A stretch of 64,000 nucleotides of DNA from Ceratopteris richardii (GCA_020310875.1 CM035407.1:222173996-222237995); one strand, 5' to 3'; shown: positions 21,718-34,450, counted from the stretch's first letter. Translations and numbers: made by a program. Notes: generated from the letters alone by a model not told the origin.

Positions 21718-24700
21718 TTAGGGTTTTGATATCAGAACATTCGGGCTCTTATATTCATAGGTTTCCAGACTTCCAGGTTTACAACATATGATCTAAGAGC
21801 ATCTTCTAATATTTGACATTTGACATGCACACTTAATCTAGATGAGTACAGATTTGAGAATTAGACAATTCAATCACATGTTTATTCATCACTGTGGAGT
21901 ATGAAGTTGATGATCTGTTAGTAGCCGAATACTTTTGGAAGAGTATGAAAATACTTTATAGAAGTATTGATTGAAGACCAAGACTTGATGAAGAGAAGGC
22001 TACTTCAAATTCAAGGAAGAACAATGGTTTGGAGAAGATGAAGGAATCAGATCAACATCAAATCATAGGTATCAATTTTTACTATCAGATTATCATTTGC
22101 ATGTCATATCTTAGAAGAGTAGTTATGAAGGGATTTGAAGGATTCAAGGAGTGCTTTTATACACTTTCATTATTTGAAAGTTAAAGGCTACATCAAAACA
22201 AGTATTTAGAGGTTTTTCTAGAGAGTTTTGAGAGATCTCTTTCATGGCAAGAAAACTCATCTAAGAAGACAAATGTGGAGAGCATCAATTTTGTTTTCAA
22301 CCAATTTTGTGTTGTAAATTGGTTGGAAATTTTGGTTCACATTTGATCTAGAGAGATGACTCTAGAAAGGTAATTCATCATTCAGACAAAAGGTTGGTGA
22401 ATTCAATCATATCAATCTCATTTGAAGTAGAATTTTGATTCAAAGATATGAGGAGATGGTAAAACATGATTCTATATTCACTTCCATTTGTATACCATGT
22501 TTGTTTTGTCTCTTAATCTTAGCACTAGAGGAAGAAAAAGCTCATTTGAAGAAGTCAAGAGTGCTTGCTACTTCAAGATGAAGAGAACAAAAGATATGGA
22601 AGAGAAGTTTGAAGATATCGACATCATCATCAGGTGGAATAAAGATGCAGAAGAAGAAAGTCCAACATTTCCAAAGGGAAAGTAAGACTTCCTTTTCTCA
22701 TATATTTTCAATATACTTTTCCTACTTTTATCCTCTACATCCAAAGACAAGTCTACGAGAACATCTTGTGTTAAGATAGTCTAAAGAAGAAGCAGTTTCT
22801 TGTTTTGCATGATACTTGGTCATGATTTAGTAGATTTGACAAAGAATTTCATTGAGAGAAAGAAAAGCAGTAGATTTTGAAGAAAACTTCTATATTTTGA
22901 CTCATATGTATGAGTTATATAAGTTGAAGATTTTAAGCAAGCAGCTTATATGTTTCCTCAAAGAATTCTTGGAGTGTCAATACAGAGCTACTTGGTATAT
23001 GACAAGTTGCAGAGAAGTATATTTCTTCTTTATCTAACTCTTGAGGTAAAAGAGTATTTGTAGAATATGTTGGAGACTTGAAGAGAGGTTTTATGTTTGG
23101 AAAAGTTACCTCATATTCAATATTTTTAGAAAACTTCAAAAAATTCAAATTTTTGATGTACCAGTCAGTTGAAGAATCTACTTTCTATGTTTGTCTTGAT
23201 TTTTGGATACATGCTTGTATTCAAAAAGGTGTTCCATTAAATCCTAGCACTTGTTTGAGAAGTGGAGTTAGCCAAAAGAAAGTCAAGCAAATATTGTCAT
23301 ATTTCACCCAGGTAGAATATGAAAAGATGAAGTATCAACTTGCAACTTTTGGAGTTCTCAAGGTGAGAAGTTTGTCCACTTATATTTCAAGTAGGAATTG
23401 TAGATTCTTGAGAAAGATTTGTTTGAAGAAAAGTATTACAACTTTGTGAGAAGCATGGACACTTTGAGACATTCAGGTAACAAATCAAACATTCAGTCAT
23501 GAAGGATTGATGAGAGCATATTCTACACAGGTATTCTGTTAGAGAGATCATTGATCTTGGATGATCTCGTATGATCTTGTAAGATCTAGATAGATCATGT
23601 AAGATCTTGAGTATTTATGAGTTGGTTGTCTATCCTTTGTTTGTGAAAGTTCTTTAACATTAGAAGAAGTAAGTCAAAGATTTAGATTCTATCAGATTAG
23701 TGTTGCAGAGGAATAGAAGAAGATACTTGTTATGTTGCAGAAGGTTATGAATCCTAAAATGCTTTTAGTAAGGTTTTTATGATAGATCAGCTAACCTTAT
23801 TCTATGATTTGGGAAGCTGAGGAATGACAGGGAAAGCTATTGGCATGTGTATAGTGCTGATAAAAAGGGTTCAGAGATTTTTGTTTCAGATACAGGTATT
23901 GATTACTAAAGATCAGATTTATTGGAAGAAGGAAGCCATTCCAAATTTCATAAATTCTGATATATTTGAAGAAATCTGGATCCTAGTGTTAAATCATCCA
24001 GGGGGGTGATGAAACAGGAAGACTTATTTTCAGTCATATGTGAAAGAATACAGAGTCATACCTACAGGTATTCCTATATTTCCTTTGTCAGGTTCTCTTT
24101 ATGTTCCAGCTTTGAAAGAAGAAGGAAGAAGGAGAATGTCTGGAGAAAGTTTCTATTTGGATGTTCCTGTTCAGGAGAAGGTTCAGAATTCTATTGAAGA
24201 GAAGCTTGATATTTTAGAGAGGTATGTTTTAGAAGTGCACACATATATGTTTATACCAAATTTTGAAGGAAAGAGGTATGAAGGATTTACAGATTGAACA
24301 AGGAAGATGACATCATAGATTTTTTTATGAGACTCATGAGTTGAGTTGAGTTGAGTTGACTTGAGTACAGTCAGAGATGAACCAGTAGTGTTCATAATAC
24401 ACTAAGTTGTGAGTTGTTAGTCACAGGTTCTAGGATTCAGTTCTTGATTATGTTTAGTGTATCTACATGACACAAGAGAAGTACATTGAGAAATCTTTTG
24501 TAAGGTAAATGCAAATATGTGGATCCTAGTGTATGTTTTCAGGTTTGAGATGACAAGAGATAGCAGGTTCAGAGTCAGTACATGCTACATTTGTTGTCAA
24601 GCAGTGATTACTTGCTGAGTACACTATTGGATATCTAGTTTGCATATTTTCTCAGGTATTATGGTTCATATTCAATAAGTTCAGGTGCTTGAAGTTTGAA

Positions 24701-24839
24701 GGAAAGTCAAATTCAGGTTTGAAGAAGAATTTTGAAGAAAAGGTTTGAAGGTCAGTTCGGGAGTACAAGCTTGAAGCTTGTGATAGTTTGTAGCTTTGAT
24801 AGTTTGCAGATCAAGTTCAGTTTGTACCAATATGAAATT
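21718..24839 (+). other. Non-coding interior of element C
   Basis: About 3.1 kb, AT-rich, with only short open frames. The longest (23,078-23,449, 123 codons) resembles nothing I know. I see no gag, protease, integrase, RT or RNase H motif on either strand. A short GAGTT run lies at about 24,332-24,365. The interior presumably carries only packaging and replication signals. Confidence 0.75.
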
Positions 24840-24850
24840 GTAGGGGGGAT
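24840..24850 (+). promoter_or_regulatory. Polypurine tract of element C
   Basis: GTAGGGGGGAT directly before TGTTGG of the 3' LTR. Confidence 0.85.
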
Positions 24851-25153
24851 TGTTGGAAAACAATGTCCCATGGTCAAAGGGTCAAGATATCAATATCCCA
24901 TGGTGAAATAGTCCATCGTGTTCAGAATAGCACAGGATGTATAGCTAATCTTTTTAGTCCTTATACAAGCAATCGGCATTGGCGCTTTGGCTAAAAGAAA
25001 ACACTCCCAACTTAGTGACCCGAGTTTGTCCTACAACCATCAGCATGTTCACGAAAACTTTTATTTGGCAAGTTTTTAATAACATGCTTTCCTAATAAAG
25101 CACGCAAAGATGGTGGATTGGGGAAGGAAACACCATTCGGATGAGTTATGCTT
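24851..25153 (+). repeat. 3' LTR of element C, first part
   Basis: Starts TGTTGGAAAACAATG after the polypurine tract and is cut at 25,153 by the insertion of element D. The rest follows from 31,534. The last five bases TGCTT pair with TTCTT at 31,529-31,533 as a worn target-site duplication. Confidence 0.82.
25149..25153. repeat. Target-site duplication of element D, left copy
   Basis: TGCTT here and TTCTT at 31,529-31,533 flank the element, four of five bases identical. Confidence 0.55.
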
Positions 25154-26238
25154 TAAAAGAACTTGGAGAAGCTTGTAGAAGGTATAAAGGTGCATTCTGA
25201 AGCAACGAAGTTTGGTCAAGCCAACCGGCACAAGACCAGCCCTTGAGCTTATGGAGACTCAAATAGACCTTATTGGCATGCGATAAGTGCAAAGAAACAC
25301 ACTATGTACTTTGGAGCATCAAGGAGAATGAGTCGATACAAAACAGATAGGTTCGCGGGTCGATTAGCTCAAAAAACTTACTATCTATGGAAGAGACAAT
25401 GAACTTCAAATGCCCATAGCGATCGGCGTGATTACAATTAGAAAAAATCCTTTTATGGGAGTGATACACGTAGGGTTGAGTGTATGGAATGCACAAAAGT
25501 ATAAGGAATAAGAAAAATATGCTATAGGAATGAATGCGACATTCACCGGTGGTACTTCCTATTTTTCAGGAATACGCAGAGATTGACCTTGAGATAGAAA
25601 AACTCAAATTTCTCTCAATGTACTGAACCAAATGCTATGAAAATTTATAAGCATAAAATAGATACTAATACCTTTCCAATGAGCCATGTTGCACTCAATT
25701 TGGAGATCTGGAGAGAGAGAGAGAGAAGCAGCCTCTGCAAGATTATTGTTGGTGAAGAAGATGATGTAGAGAATTGAAGGAGCAAGACAATGATGGTCAC
25801 AAGTGTATGTATATTGCTTCCATGTATTGTACAAGTAATTGCAAGTCTTTATATAGACTCTAGGAGTGATCCAGGGCTTCTACAAGTGAAATTTGAATTC
25901 AAATGAAGGTGGGAATGGTTGTTGGAGGGAATCAATTCACTTTCCTACAATCTAGGAAAAGTGAAGATGTAGTTTGATCTACTTTTAGGTGATTGATTTC
26001 TTGATTGAATGCAACTTCAACCACCACAAATTCATGGGATTTGGGCTCTATATTTCTACCTTTACATGTGTAAAGCTCAAGGCTTTTACAAAGGTAAATG
26101 AACCATCAAAAATCTCTCAAAAAAATACAATAAATGAGCATAAGAAAAAGAACTCTCCAACGGATATTCTTTCGACGCGATCGCCTTTGATGTAGATCAA
26201 ATCCACCTCAAGCATAGTGTAAGCTTGATGTTCCAACA
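25154..26238 (-). repeat. 3' LTR of element D (1,085 bp)
   Basis: Matches 30,450-31,528. In element orientation it starts TGTTGGAACATC at 26,238. The final TG/CA pair is mutated at the left edge (TA instead of TG on the plus strand). A TATA box (TATATAAAG, minus) lies at 25,847-25,855. Confidence 0.95.
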
Positions 26239-26252
26239 GATCCCCCTCTAGC
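26239..26252 (-). promoter_or_regulatory. Polypurine tract of element D
   Basis: The minus strand reads AGCTAGAGGGGGATC directly before the 3' LTR. Confidence 0.88.
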
Positions 26253-26270
26253 TAAAGTATGCTTGAGTCT

Positions 26271-29095
26271 TCATTCTCTGATAGGTTGAATACTTGCCAT
26301 AGCTTTGAATCTACAAAGCTTTACTCCATCAAGTGCCTTCGTCATCATATCTGCTACTTGCTTTTCAGTTGGAACAAAAGAAATGTCAATCTCCTTTTCC
26401 ATGAGCTTCTCCCTGATGAAGTGGTAATGGATTTCTATGTGCTTGGTTCTCGCATGGAAAATAGGATTTGCCACTAGATGCATGGAACTTACATTATCTC
26501 CAAATATGTGAGGTTTGGAACTCACAAGTCCCAAATCTGTATACAATGCTTTTAACCATATTGCCTCTTGACTTGCTATGGTCAAGCCTCTGTACTCTGC
26601 TTCAGTTGAAGATAAAGCAACTCTTGGTTGCTTCTTGGAACTCCATGACACTAGCTTCGAACCTACAAATGCTAAGTAACCAGATGTACTTTTTCTATCA
26701 TCCTTAGCTCCTACCCAATCTGCATCTGAGTAGATTTTGATATCCAAATCTGAAGAGTAAGGAGACAATATACCTTCGTTGATTGTACCTTTGAGATACT
26801 TAAGTACTCTCTTCGCCGCATCCATGTGTGGTCTTCTTGGTGAGTGCATGAACTGACTAAGTACTCCCACACTATATGAGATGTTTGCCCTTGTATAAGT
26901 AGCATACATCAAGCTACCTATCAAGCTTTGATACTCTTTAATGTCTTCAATTTTCTCACCTTCATAAACACTTAGTTTATGATTCATCTCTAAAGGTGTA
27001 CCTGCAGGTTTAGTGTTCTCCATTTTGAGCTTGAGAAGAAGATCTTGAATGTATCTTCTCTGAGTCAAATACATTCCTTCATCTGTATATATCACCTGCA
27101 TACCTAGGAAATATGTTAGCTCACCTAGGTCATTGATTTTGAACTCCTCTTGCATGTGTCTCTTGATCCTTTGAATGCCATTTAGATCATTACCTGTCAC
27201 AATAATATCATCTACATATACACATGGATAACCTCATTGTGATCCCTTTTGATGAATAGAGAAGGATCTGAGCTGCTAGCTTTGAACCCTTGATCTTGAA
27301 GGTATGCAACCAACCTGTAATTCCAAGCTCTAGGAGCTTGTTTCAATCCATACAATGCTTTCTTAAGTCTGCAAACATAAGATGGATGATTAGGGTTTTC
27401 AAAACTTGGTGGTTGTGACATGTATACCTCTTCACTTATCCAACCATTTAAGAATGCATTTTTCACATCAAGTTGGAGGAGTCTCCAATTCCTTGCAGCA
27501 ACTACAGTTATCAATGTCCTAATTGTAGTCATCTTTGCAACTGGTGAGAATGTTTCCTCATAGTCTATACCATGAGTTTGTGAGCATCCTTTGGCAACTA
27601 ATCTTGCCTTGTACCTGCAAACTGATCCATCTAAATTTCTTGTAACTTTATATACCCATCTGCAACCAATTACCTTTTGATTTGGTGACATTGAAACCAA
27701 ATCCCAAGTTTCCATCTCCTTCAATGCATCTATCTCTTTGTTCATGGCCTTTTCCCAATTAGGGTTTCCCTTTGCCTCTTCATAGGTTGAGGGTTCCTCT
27801 AAAATAGAGTCTTTTACCAAGTAGATTGAATGCTTCATAACAAATGTGGAATCATATCCATACCTTTCTGGTTGTTTCTTCTCTCTTGCTGATCTTCTAG
27901 GTGCTTGTTTGAAGCATTCTCCAACCTCTTGCATCTTTGCTTTGCCTCTTGACTTCCATAGCTTGTAATCCTTTTCTCTTTCATCTTGGTCATCGTCTGT
28001 ATCACTTCTTGGATCTTGGACCTGTGTATCATGCTTGCTTCCTAATTGATGAGAGTCAGAATCAAGATCATATGGTAGTGTTACCTTTTGTTTGTCTTCA
28101 TCATACCAAGACCTGTGTTCTTCAAACACAACATCTCTACTTGTAGTGAATTGCTTGGTTAAATGATTGAAGAACCTGTAACCCATTTGAGTTGAATCAT
28201 ATCCAATAATCACTGCCTTTGTTGCCCTTTCAACTAGCTTACCTCTTATTTGTGATGGTACATGAACATAAGCTAAACAACGAAAAACCTTGCAATGTCC
28301 AAGACTAGGTTTTCTTCCATGCCATGCGTCATAAGGAGTCATACCTTGAAGTGATTTGGATGGTAGTCTATTAACAAGGTACACAGTAGTTGAAATAGCT
28401 TCTGCCCATAGATAATGTGGCAACTTCTTCTCTTCAAGCATTGTTCGGGCTGATCCAACCAATGTCTTGTTTCTCCTCTCTGCAATTCCATTTAGTTGAG
28501 GAGAGTACCTAGTAGTCACTTCCCTTTTGATACCTTTATCCTGCAAGAACTCATCAAACTCTTTGGAGAAGTATTCTCCCCCTCCATCAGATATGAGCTT
28601 CTTTAGTGATCTACCTGTATGATTCTCCACATGTGCAAGATACTTCTTGAAGCAATCAAACACTTCATTCTTACTCTTGATAAAGTATAGAATGGTCCAT
28701 CTACTATGGTCGTCAATAAATGAGACATAATACCTTGATCATGCCAATGAAGGTTCTTGACTTGGTCCCCATACATCTGTATGTACTAAGTCCAATAAGT
28801 TGTTGTGGATGTAGCCTTTGTGGTTGAATGGTTGTCTTTGTGCCTTCCCAATCTGACATGCATCACACATGTTGATCATGTGTTGCTTTGATATGTTCGG
28901 TAGTCTTAGAACACTTTGATCCCTGCATATATCCTTCAAGGTTCTTTCATTCACATGAGCAAGTCTCTTATGCCACACTTCAAGCTCACTTAGGGTTTGA
29001 GACCCAAAGTTGAATAGAGCTATGTTCCTGGTTTCTCCTACTTCAAAAGTAAAGAGCCTACCATGCTTCTCACCTCGGGCTATCTTTTTGAAGCC
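26271..29095 (-). pseudogene. pol: Integrase, reverse transcriptase and RNase H of element D
   Basis: The frame continues from the gag-protease piece after a TAA at about 29,096. Integrase: VWHKRLAHVNERTL with the CDACQIGK pair (zinc-binding), HTDVWGP and [11 protein letters not shown] (catalytic acidic residues), then ERRNKTL. A TGA lies at about 28,738. [49 protein letters not shown] and [12 protein letters not shown]. The reading frame shifts by two bases right at the YVDD motif (about 27,205). The rest (27,200-26,271) holds YFLGMQV and RNase H (YSDADWVGAKDDRKSTSGY, STEAEYRGL, TKHIEIHYHFIRE). This would be the replication and integration machinery of a copia element. Confidence 0.95.
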
Positions 29096-30427
29096 TTAAC
29101 ATGGATCTTCCACAAAAGCTCCATGTTGGGTGAACCTAACTTGCAAGCCTTTTTCAACTATTTGGCCTACACTTATTAGGTTTTTAGTGATAGTGGGTAC
29201 ATAAAGAACCTTACTTAGAATGTTTGTCCTGCCATTGGAAGCTTTGACATTACCAATCTTCTCCACATTGTGCTTTGTGTCATCCCATGTTTGCACTTCA
29301 TGTCTATGCTTTGGACTTTCCAAATCAGATAGAAGAGCAATTTTGCCTGCAACATGATTCGAGCATCCTGAATCTATGTAGAACAAATGATCATCTTCTT
29401 TACCTTCTTTGTGGCTTAGATTCAAAAGCAATGAGTCTTCATGTGGTTGATCTTTTGAATAATTGTTGTAGTCCCTTCTATTATAGCTTCTATTGTTATT
29501 GTTGAAGTTGTGTCCACCTCTGCCTCTATTGCTGCCACATCCACCTCTTCCACTTCCTTTCTGGGTCTTCCCATTGAACCAGCAATTCTGAGTGGTGTGG
29601 TTGGTCTTATCGCATATGGCACAAGGTTGAACATTATGACCTTTGGCTTTGTCTTGCTTTGGGCCTTTCTTCTTCCCTTTCCACTTGCTCTTGCTTGCAA
29701 AGTTGTCTTGGGAAGTCTCTTCTTCATCTTCTTCCTTCTTCTTACCTTTCTGCTTCTTATCCTTCTTATCTGCATATAGAGCACTAGTTGAATCACCATG
29801 ATAAGAGTTACCTTCCTTTATGCTATTGTTGGCTTCTTGATTGAAGAGTTGTCCAAGAAAGATGTTGAAGTCTGGAGTTTGCACATCCATGATGAGATCA
29901 TAAGCCGTCATGAAGGATTGCCATTGCTTATCACTTCGAATGCTGTTGAGAATTTTCCTCATGATGACTTCTTCTTCAATCAGCTCTCCAATGGATGCTA
30001 ACTGATCCGCAACCTCCTTGACCTTGGTAACAAACTCTGTGATGGTTTTTTTAGGTATCTTCTTCATTTGGTTGAACTCGTTCCAAAGATGATTCTTTCT
30101 TGCTTTGGTACTAGCAGAAAAGAAAGTCTCGAGGGCATCCCAAGTCTCTTGAGATGTCTTGCATCCTCTAATATGTGGTAATAGGAAGTCCGAGATAGAG
30201 TTTAGTATGTACGACTTTGCTTGAGCATCCCTTGCGCACCAAAGTGTGAGCTTATTTGTCTCCTCTTGTGTAGGTCCTCCTTTGGATCTTAGAATAGGCA
30301 AAGCTTCATCACGTGCTACAATTCCATAAAGATTTCTACCTTGCAAATATGCCTCCATTCTGATTTGCCAAGCCGCGTAGTTATGTTGATCAAGCTTCTC
30401 GATCATTGAGGGAAAGCCTTCACCCAT
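29096..30427 (-). pseudogene. gag: Gag and protease of element D
   Basis: A 443-codon frame from the ATG at 30,427, nine bases inside the primer site. It holds the copia gag region (YAAWQIRMEAYLQG, then SKGGPTQEE, KIPKKTITEFVTKVKEVADQL), a basic Lys-rich tract, one CCHC knuckle (CAICDKTNHTTQNCW), a Gly/Arg/Asn-rich stretch and the aspartic protease motif FYIDSGCSNHVAG. The stop falls where related element H has a Gln codon (DPSQGF), which fits a CAA to TAA change. Otherwise the frame is intact over the whole gag-protease part. Confidence 0.95.
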
Positions 30428-30435
30428 CTTGATCT

Positions 30436-30448
30436 AGCTCTGATACCA
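30436..30448 (-). promoter_or_regulatory. tRNA-Met primer binding site of element D
   Basis: The minus strand reads TGGTATCAGAGCT, a perfect initiator-tRNA primer site one base from the LTR end. Confidence 0.95.
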
Positions 30449-30449
30449 C

Positions 30450-31528
30450 TGAAAGAACTTGGAGAAGCTTGTAGAAGGTAGAAATGTGCGTTCCGAAGCG
30501 ACAAAGTTTGGTCAAGCCAACCGGCACAAGACTAGCCCTTGAGCTTATGGAGACTCAAATAGATCTTATTGGCATGCGATAAGTGCAAAGAAACACACTA
30601 TGTACTTTGGAGCATCAAGGAGAATGAGTCAATACAAAACAGATAGGTTCGCGGGTCGAGTAGCTCAAAAAACTTACTATCTATGGAAGAGATAATGAAC
30701 TTCAAATGCCCATAGCGACCAGGGTGATTACAATTAGAAAAAATCATTTTATGGGAGTGATACACATAGGGTTTTGTGTATGGAATGCACAAAAGTATAA
30801 GGAATAAGCAAATTATGCTATAAGAATGAATGCGACATTCACCGGTGGTACTTCTTATTTTTCAGGAATACGTAGAGATTGACCCTGAGACAGAAAAACT
30901 CAGATTTCTCCCAATCTATTGAAGCAAATGCTATGAAACTTTATAGGCATAAACTAGACACTAATAGCTTTCCAATGAGCCATCTTGCACTCAATTTGAA
31001 ACTCTGGAGAGAGAGCAACAACCTCTGCAAGATTACTGTTGGTGAAGAAGATGATGCAGAGAATTGAAGGAGCAAGACAATGATGGTCACAAGTGTATGT
31101 ATATGGCTTCCATGTATTGTACAAGTAATTCCAAGTCTTTATATAGAATCTAGGAGTGTTCCACGACTTCTACAAGTGAAATTTGAATTCAAATGAAGGT
31201 GGGAATGGTTGTTGGAGGGAATCAATTCACTTTCATACAATCTAGGAAAAGTGAAGATGTAGTTTGATCCACTTTTAGGTGATTGATTGCTTGATTGAAT
31301 GCAACTTCAACCACCACAAATTCGTGGAATTTGGGCTCTATATTTCTACCTTTAGATGTGTAAATCTCAAGGCTTTTACAACGGTAAATGAACCATCAAA
31401 AATCTCTTTAAAAAATACAATAAATGAGCATAAGAAAAAGAACTATCCAACGGATATTCTTTCGACACGATAGCCTTTGATGTAGATCAAATCCACCTCA
31501 AGCATAGTGTAAGCTTGATGTTCCAACA
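30450..31528 (-). repeat. 5' LTR of element D (1,079 bp)
   Basis: Plus-strand edges TGAAAGAAC and TTCCAACA give TG...CA ends. A TATA box (minus) lies at 31,137-31,145, at the same place as in the 3' LTR. Confidence 0.95.
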
Positions 31529-31533
31529 TTCTT
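31529..31533. repeat. Target-site duplication of element D, right copy
   Basis: TTCTT, partner of TGCTT at 25,149-25,153. Confidence 0.55.
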
Positions 31534-32606
31534 TAATCAAGTGCTTTTTTATGTGCTTTTGGAGGACAACTCACTACTATATAAGAAGAGCCATAGGCTC
31601 ATTGTATTCATCCTACACCTATTTCAACACAAGCTTTGGTCCCTCATTAGAGGTGGTGCTTCTTAGCACTTGGGGCAGGCATGGTGCTATCTTGGAGCAT
31701 GTTGAGGAGCGCTATGAAGTTCTTCTTGGAGAAGAAGAGTGTGCTCACACTCTTGCTTATGGAGAGGCTATTAGTAGCTTGATGGTGTGGATCGGCCATT
31801 CACATGATGTATTTGAAGATTGTCTTCTACATGAAGATTTCAGGTTACTTCAAAGACATTGGATGGTGGTTAACATAAGATTTACATCTTATGTTAAGAA
31901 TTCAGGTACATATTCTCTTTATGCACACAAGTACTACTTGAAGATTATGGAGGCAGTAACATCCATATCAGGAGGAGTCCTATTCGGCATAGGTACAATA
32001 GAATCAGTACGTATATGCTTTATGCATATTTGGGTGAGATGTTAGAGAAGATATGTTCATATGAGTTTGAGGATTTCTGACAGCAAACTTGTTAGCATTC
32101 TTTGTTACTTTTGTAAGTATGTGATCTTTTCACACACGTGTCTAACTTAGGGTCTTCCATAGCCTAAGGTTAGATGAGGGTTTGTTGATTATCAATTTTA
32201 GACTGATCTTTCCTCTTTCTGTCACTCATATTCACTCATCTACAACCTATTAGATCACACATCTCATATATATTTAGATTTCTGTTCCTACATCTGAATA
32301 TTCTTGTAAATTTTGTACATTCACTCATCCATCTATTTCTGTTCACATAGTGTGGTTGAGAGTTTTGCTCCCACATTGTACATTGAGCATTGGTATATAC
32401 GATAGTGTGAGTAAGCCTTGGCTTACGTAACACTTTACACATGTTGTATAGTCTTTCTCTATCTTTGTCTCATCATTTGTATGATTAAATGTGGTATGTT
32501 CATGTTTTGTCAATATTGGAAGATTGCTAGATTCTATGTTGTATATGCTGGACCTATGGAACCTTGGACCTGTGGTATTAGTAATGGGCCTACCAAATTT
32601 CCAACA
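31534..32606 (+). repeat. 3' LTR of element C, second part
   Basis: It resumes after the insertion of D and matches the 5' LTR copy from 31,608 on. It ends TTTCCAACA. A 176-codon open frame crosses it (31,515-32,045), but the left copy breaks it with an indel and a stop, so I do not call a gene. Confidence 0.9.
31578..31585 (+). promoter_or_regulatory. TATA box in the LTR of element C
   Basis: TATATAAG in the 3' LTR, about 30 bases before the part also present in the truncated 5' LTR. Confidence 0.65.
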
Positions 32607-33569
32607 AGCTCAATAGGTGATGATCCAAGGTGACACGTACCAGTTTTTTGTTTCTCTAACATGTATAGTGGTCACACGGGTATATGTCAGGGATACTTCA
32701 TTGAGCTTTATTAGATTTATCTATCGAGAGTGATGGCACATTTGTTCTTTGCCAGCTCACTCATTTGTGGACATTAGTTTTTTCCTTATGAAGTGATCTT
32801 TATATATTGCACTTGTTGTATTCTTGTTTTTAGGTCATTCTTGTACATTCCTTTTTATGTAATAGAAGAAGAAGAAGAAGGTCATTCTTCCTTGCCTCAA
32901 TCTGTGTGTGTGTTTCTACTTGAGAGTGAGAGTGTGTGTGAGCTCTCTTCCTTATCTCCTTCCTCGTGACACTATGGATACTGCTTATGTATGCCCAGGT
33001 GGTCATTGATATAGCGGTTACACTTTTGCATAAAGCCTTTTACATTTGATAAAGAGGGTCGTGGTGAGGTTTTCTTAATTGGGAGATACCGAGATGTCAG
33101 GGTCTCTTTAGTGATGTAGGTGGAACACTTACCCAACCTCACCATATGTTATGTATGATAGTTGTTCATAAGTGCTCGATAAGCCTAGTTGGCTCCTTTT
33201 GGGTAACTATCTATATGCAGTGGAGTCAGTGATTCACTATGCAAGTAAACATGTCAATACTTGCAGTTTTATGATATTTTGACACTGCTCATATGATCAT
33301 TTTGCAGAGGATACTCTGGCAATTTTTTTCATATTTTTGGTTTTGCCAACTACACAATGGTCGATCTACTCCTTGATACACTTATTGGTGTGATCATATT
33401 TATTCTCACATACTCCTTTTGGTTGGTCATTACTGTTCATTAATTCATTTTTCTGGGAAGACTACTGAATTGTATCCTAGAATCTGACACTTGGCCATCC
33501 TTCTTTGAGCCTTAGTGGGGTTTGGACTCTTCTAGCTCCATTATCATACTATTTAGTTCTCTACCATCA
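32607..33569 (+). other. Segment upstream of copia element E, probably its decayed 5' LTR
   Basis: Lies between the end of element C and the primer site of E. The last part ends CTCTACCATCA just before the primer site, as an LTR should, but I could not align it with the putative 3' LTR after 37,742. No coding frame is evident. It includes the LTR-like fragment at 32,770-32,995. Confidence 0.5.
32770..32995 (+). repeat. LTR-like fragment, inverted copy at 38,475-38,700
   Basis: TGTAATAGAAGAAG, TTCCTTGCCTCAAT and GAGCTCTCTTCCTTATCTCCTTCCT recur in the same order on the minus strand of 38,475-38,700, at roughly 80% identity by eye. The composition is that of an LTR transcript-start region. Confidence 0.75.
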
Positions 33570-33582
33570 TGGTGTCAGAGGT
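33570..33582 (+). promoter_or_regulatory. Degenerate tRNA-Met primer binding site of element E
   Basis: TGGTGTCAGAGGT matches TGGTATCAGAGCT at 11 of 13 bases and follows a CA dinucleotide. Confidence 0.7.
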
Positions 33583-34450
33583 CTCAAGCATGTCCAGTGG
33601 ATCAGGTTCTAGTGCGAGTGTTCCGAGGAGAAGCTATAACTTACAAGGTAAAGACCATTTTGAGATCCGAAAATTTGATGGCACAAACTTTGCTCTATGG
33701 AAGAATCAGATTAAAGGTGTGCTAATTTAGAGGAGGCAATGGAAGCTAGTAAATGGAATCTCAAAGAATCCTACTAACATGGATGAAGACGACTGGGATG
33801 AGTTAGATGAAATGGCTAGGTCTACCATTTGATTGCACTTGGCAGATAATGTTTACTTTACAGTATTAGACTGTGAAAGTGTAGTGGAGCTTTGGAAGAA
33901 GTTATGAAATACATATGAAAAACAAACGGCATCAAATAAAGTGTATTTGATGATAAAGTTATATGACCTTCGCATGAAGGACATAGATAGTATTGCTGGT
34001 CATCTAAATGGGTTTGATGCTATACTCTCCTAGTTACAAGCTTAGAAAATGGATATGGATAATGAAATGAAAACAGTCTTATTGTCATGCACCTTGCCAT
34101 CACCATAGGATATATTTTGCATAGTTATTAGCAATAGTGCACCTGGTGGTAATCTGGTCTATGATGACATATGTGGAGCACTCTTTAGTGAGGAGATTCG
34201 TAGAAAATCTATGGTTGGCACTCGGAGTGGATATGCATTTAATGTTCATGATTCTTACCAAGGAAAGAATTAGCAATGTGGCAAGAGCAAGAACAAAGAA
34301 AATAATGGTCAACAAAATAAGAGTAGAAGTAAATCAAGGAAGAGGGATATCAAATGCCATTATTGTCATAAGAAAGGACACATGAAGAAATACTATTATG
34401 CATTAAATAATGCTAAAGGTAAAGGACAGAATTTTGATGGGCATGTTAAA
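33575..34450 (+). pseudogene. gag: Gag of element E
   Basis: Copia-type gag with the opening FEIRKFDGTNFALWKNQIKG, followed by ELWKKL, LYDLRMKD and a zinc-knuckle region CHYCHKKGHMKKYY whose last Cys is changed to Tyr. At least six stops interrupt it. It would have formed the particle shell. Gag and the start of protease share one frame only in pieces. Confidence 0.85.

Larger units (their letters stand above)
25154..31528 (-). mobile_element. Element D: nearly complete Ty1/copia retrotransposon nested in element C
   Basis: Order on the minus strand: 5' LTR, tRNA-Met primer site, gag, protease, integrase, RT, RNase H, polypurine tract, 3' LTR. The integrase-before-RT order identifies copia. 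The two LTRs differ by about 5% over the first 290 bases by eye. Coding parts have two stops and one frameshift, so the copy is inactive but not old. Copia element H at 53,905 encodes related proteins. Confidence 0.95.
20704..32606 (+). mobile_element. Element C: large LTR element without gag or pol, interrupted twice
   Basis: Two long direct repeats (20,704-21,702 and 31,608-32,606) are the matching parts of the LTRs. The left copy is followed by a tRNA-Met-type primer site. A polypurine tract and a fresh LTR start (TGTTGG) lie at 24,840-24,851. The 3' LTR is therefore 24,851-25,153 plus 31,534-32,606 (about 1,376 bp), split by copia element D. The first part of the 5' LTR is missing because element B lies there. 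The 3.1-kb interior has no retroviral domains, the pattern of a large retrotransposon derivative moved by enzymes of another element. Confidence 0.85.

Noticed and set aside
23078-23449. 123-codon frame in the interior of element C
   Set aside because: No known motif and no second copy to compare. It is a plausible chance frame in AT-rich DNA and is only mentioned in the interior entry.
31515-32045. 176-codon open frame in the LTR of element C
   Set aside because: The homologous LTR copy at 20,704-21,702 breaks it with an indel and a stop, and it starts inside the LTR of element D.
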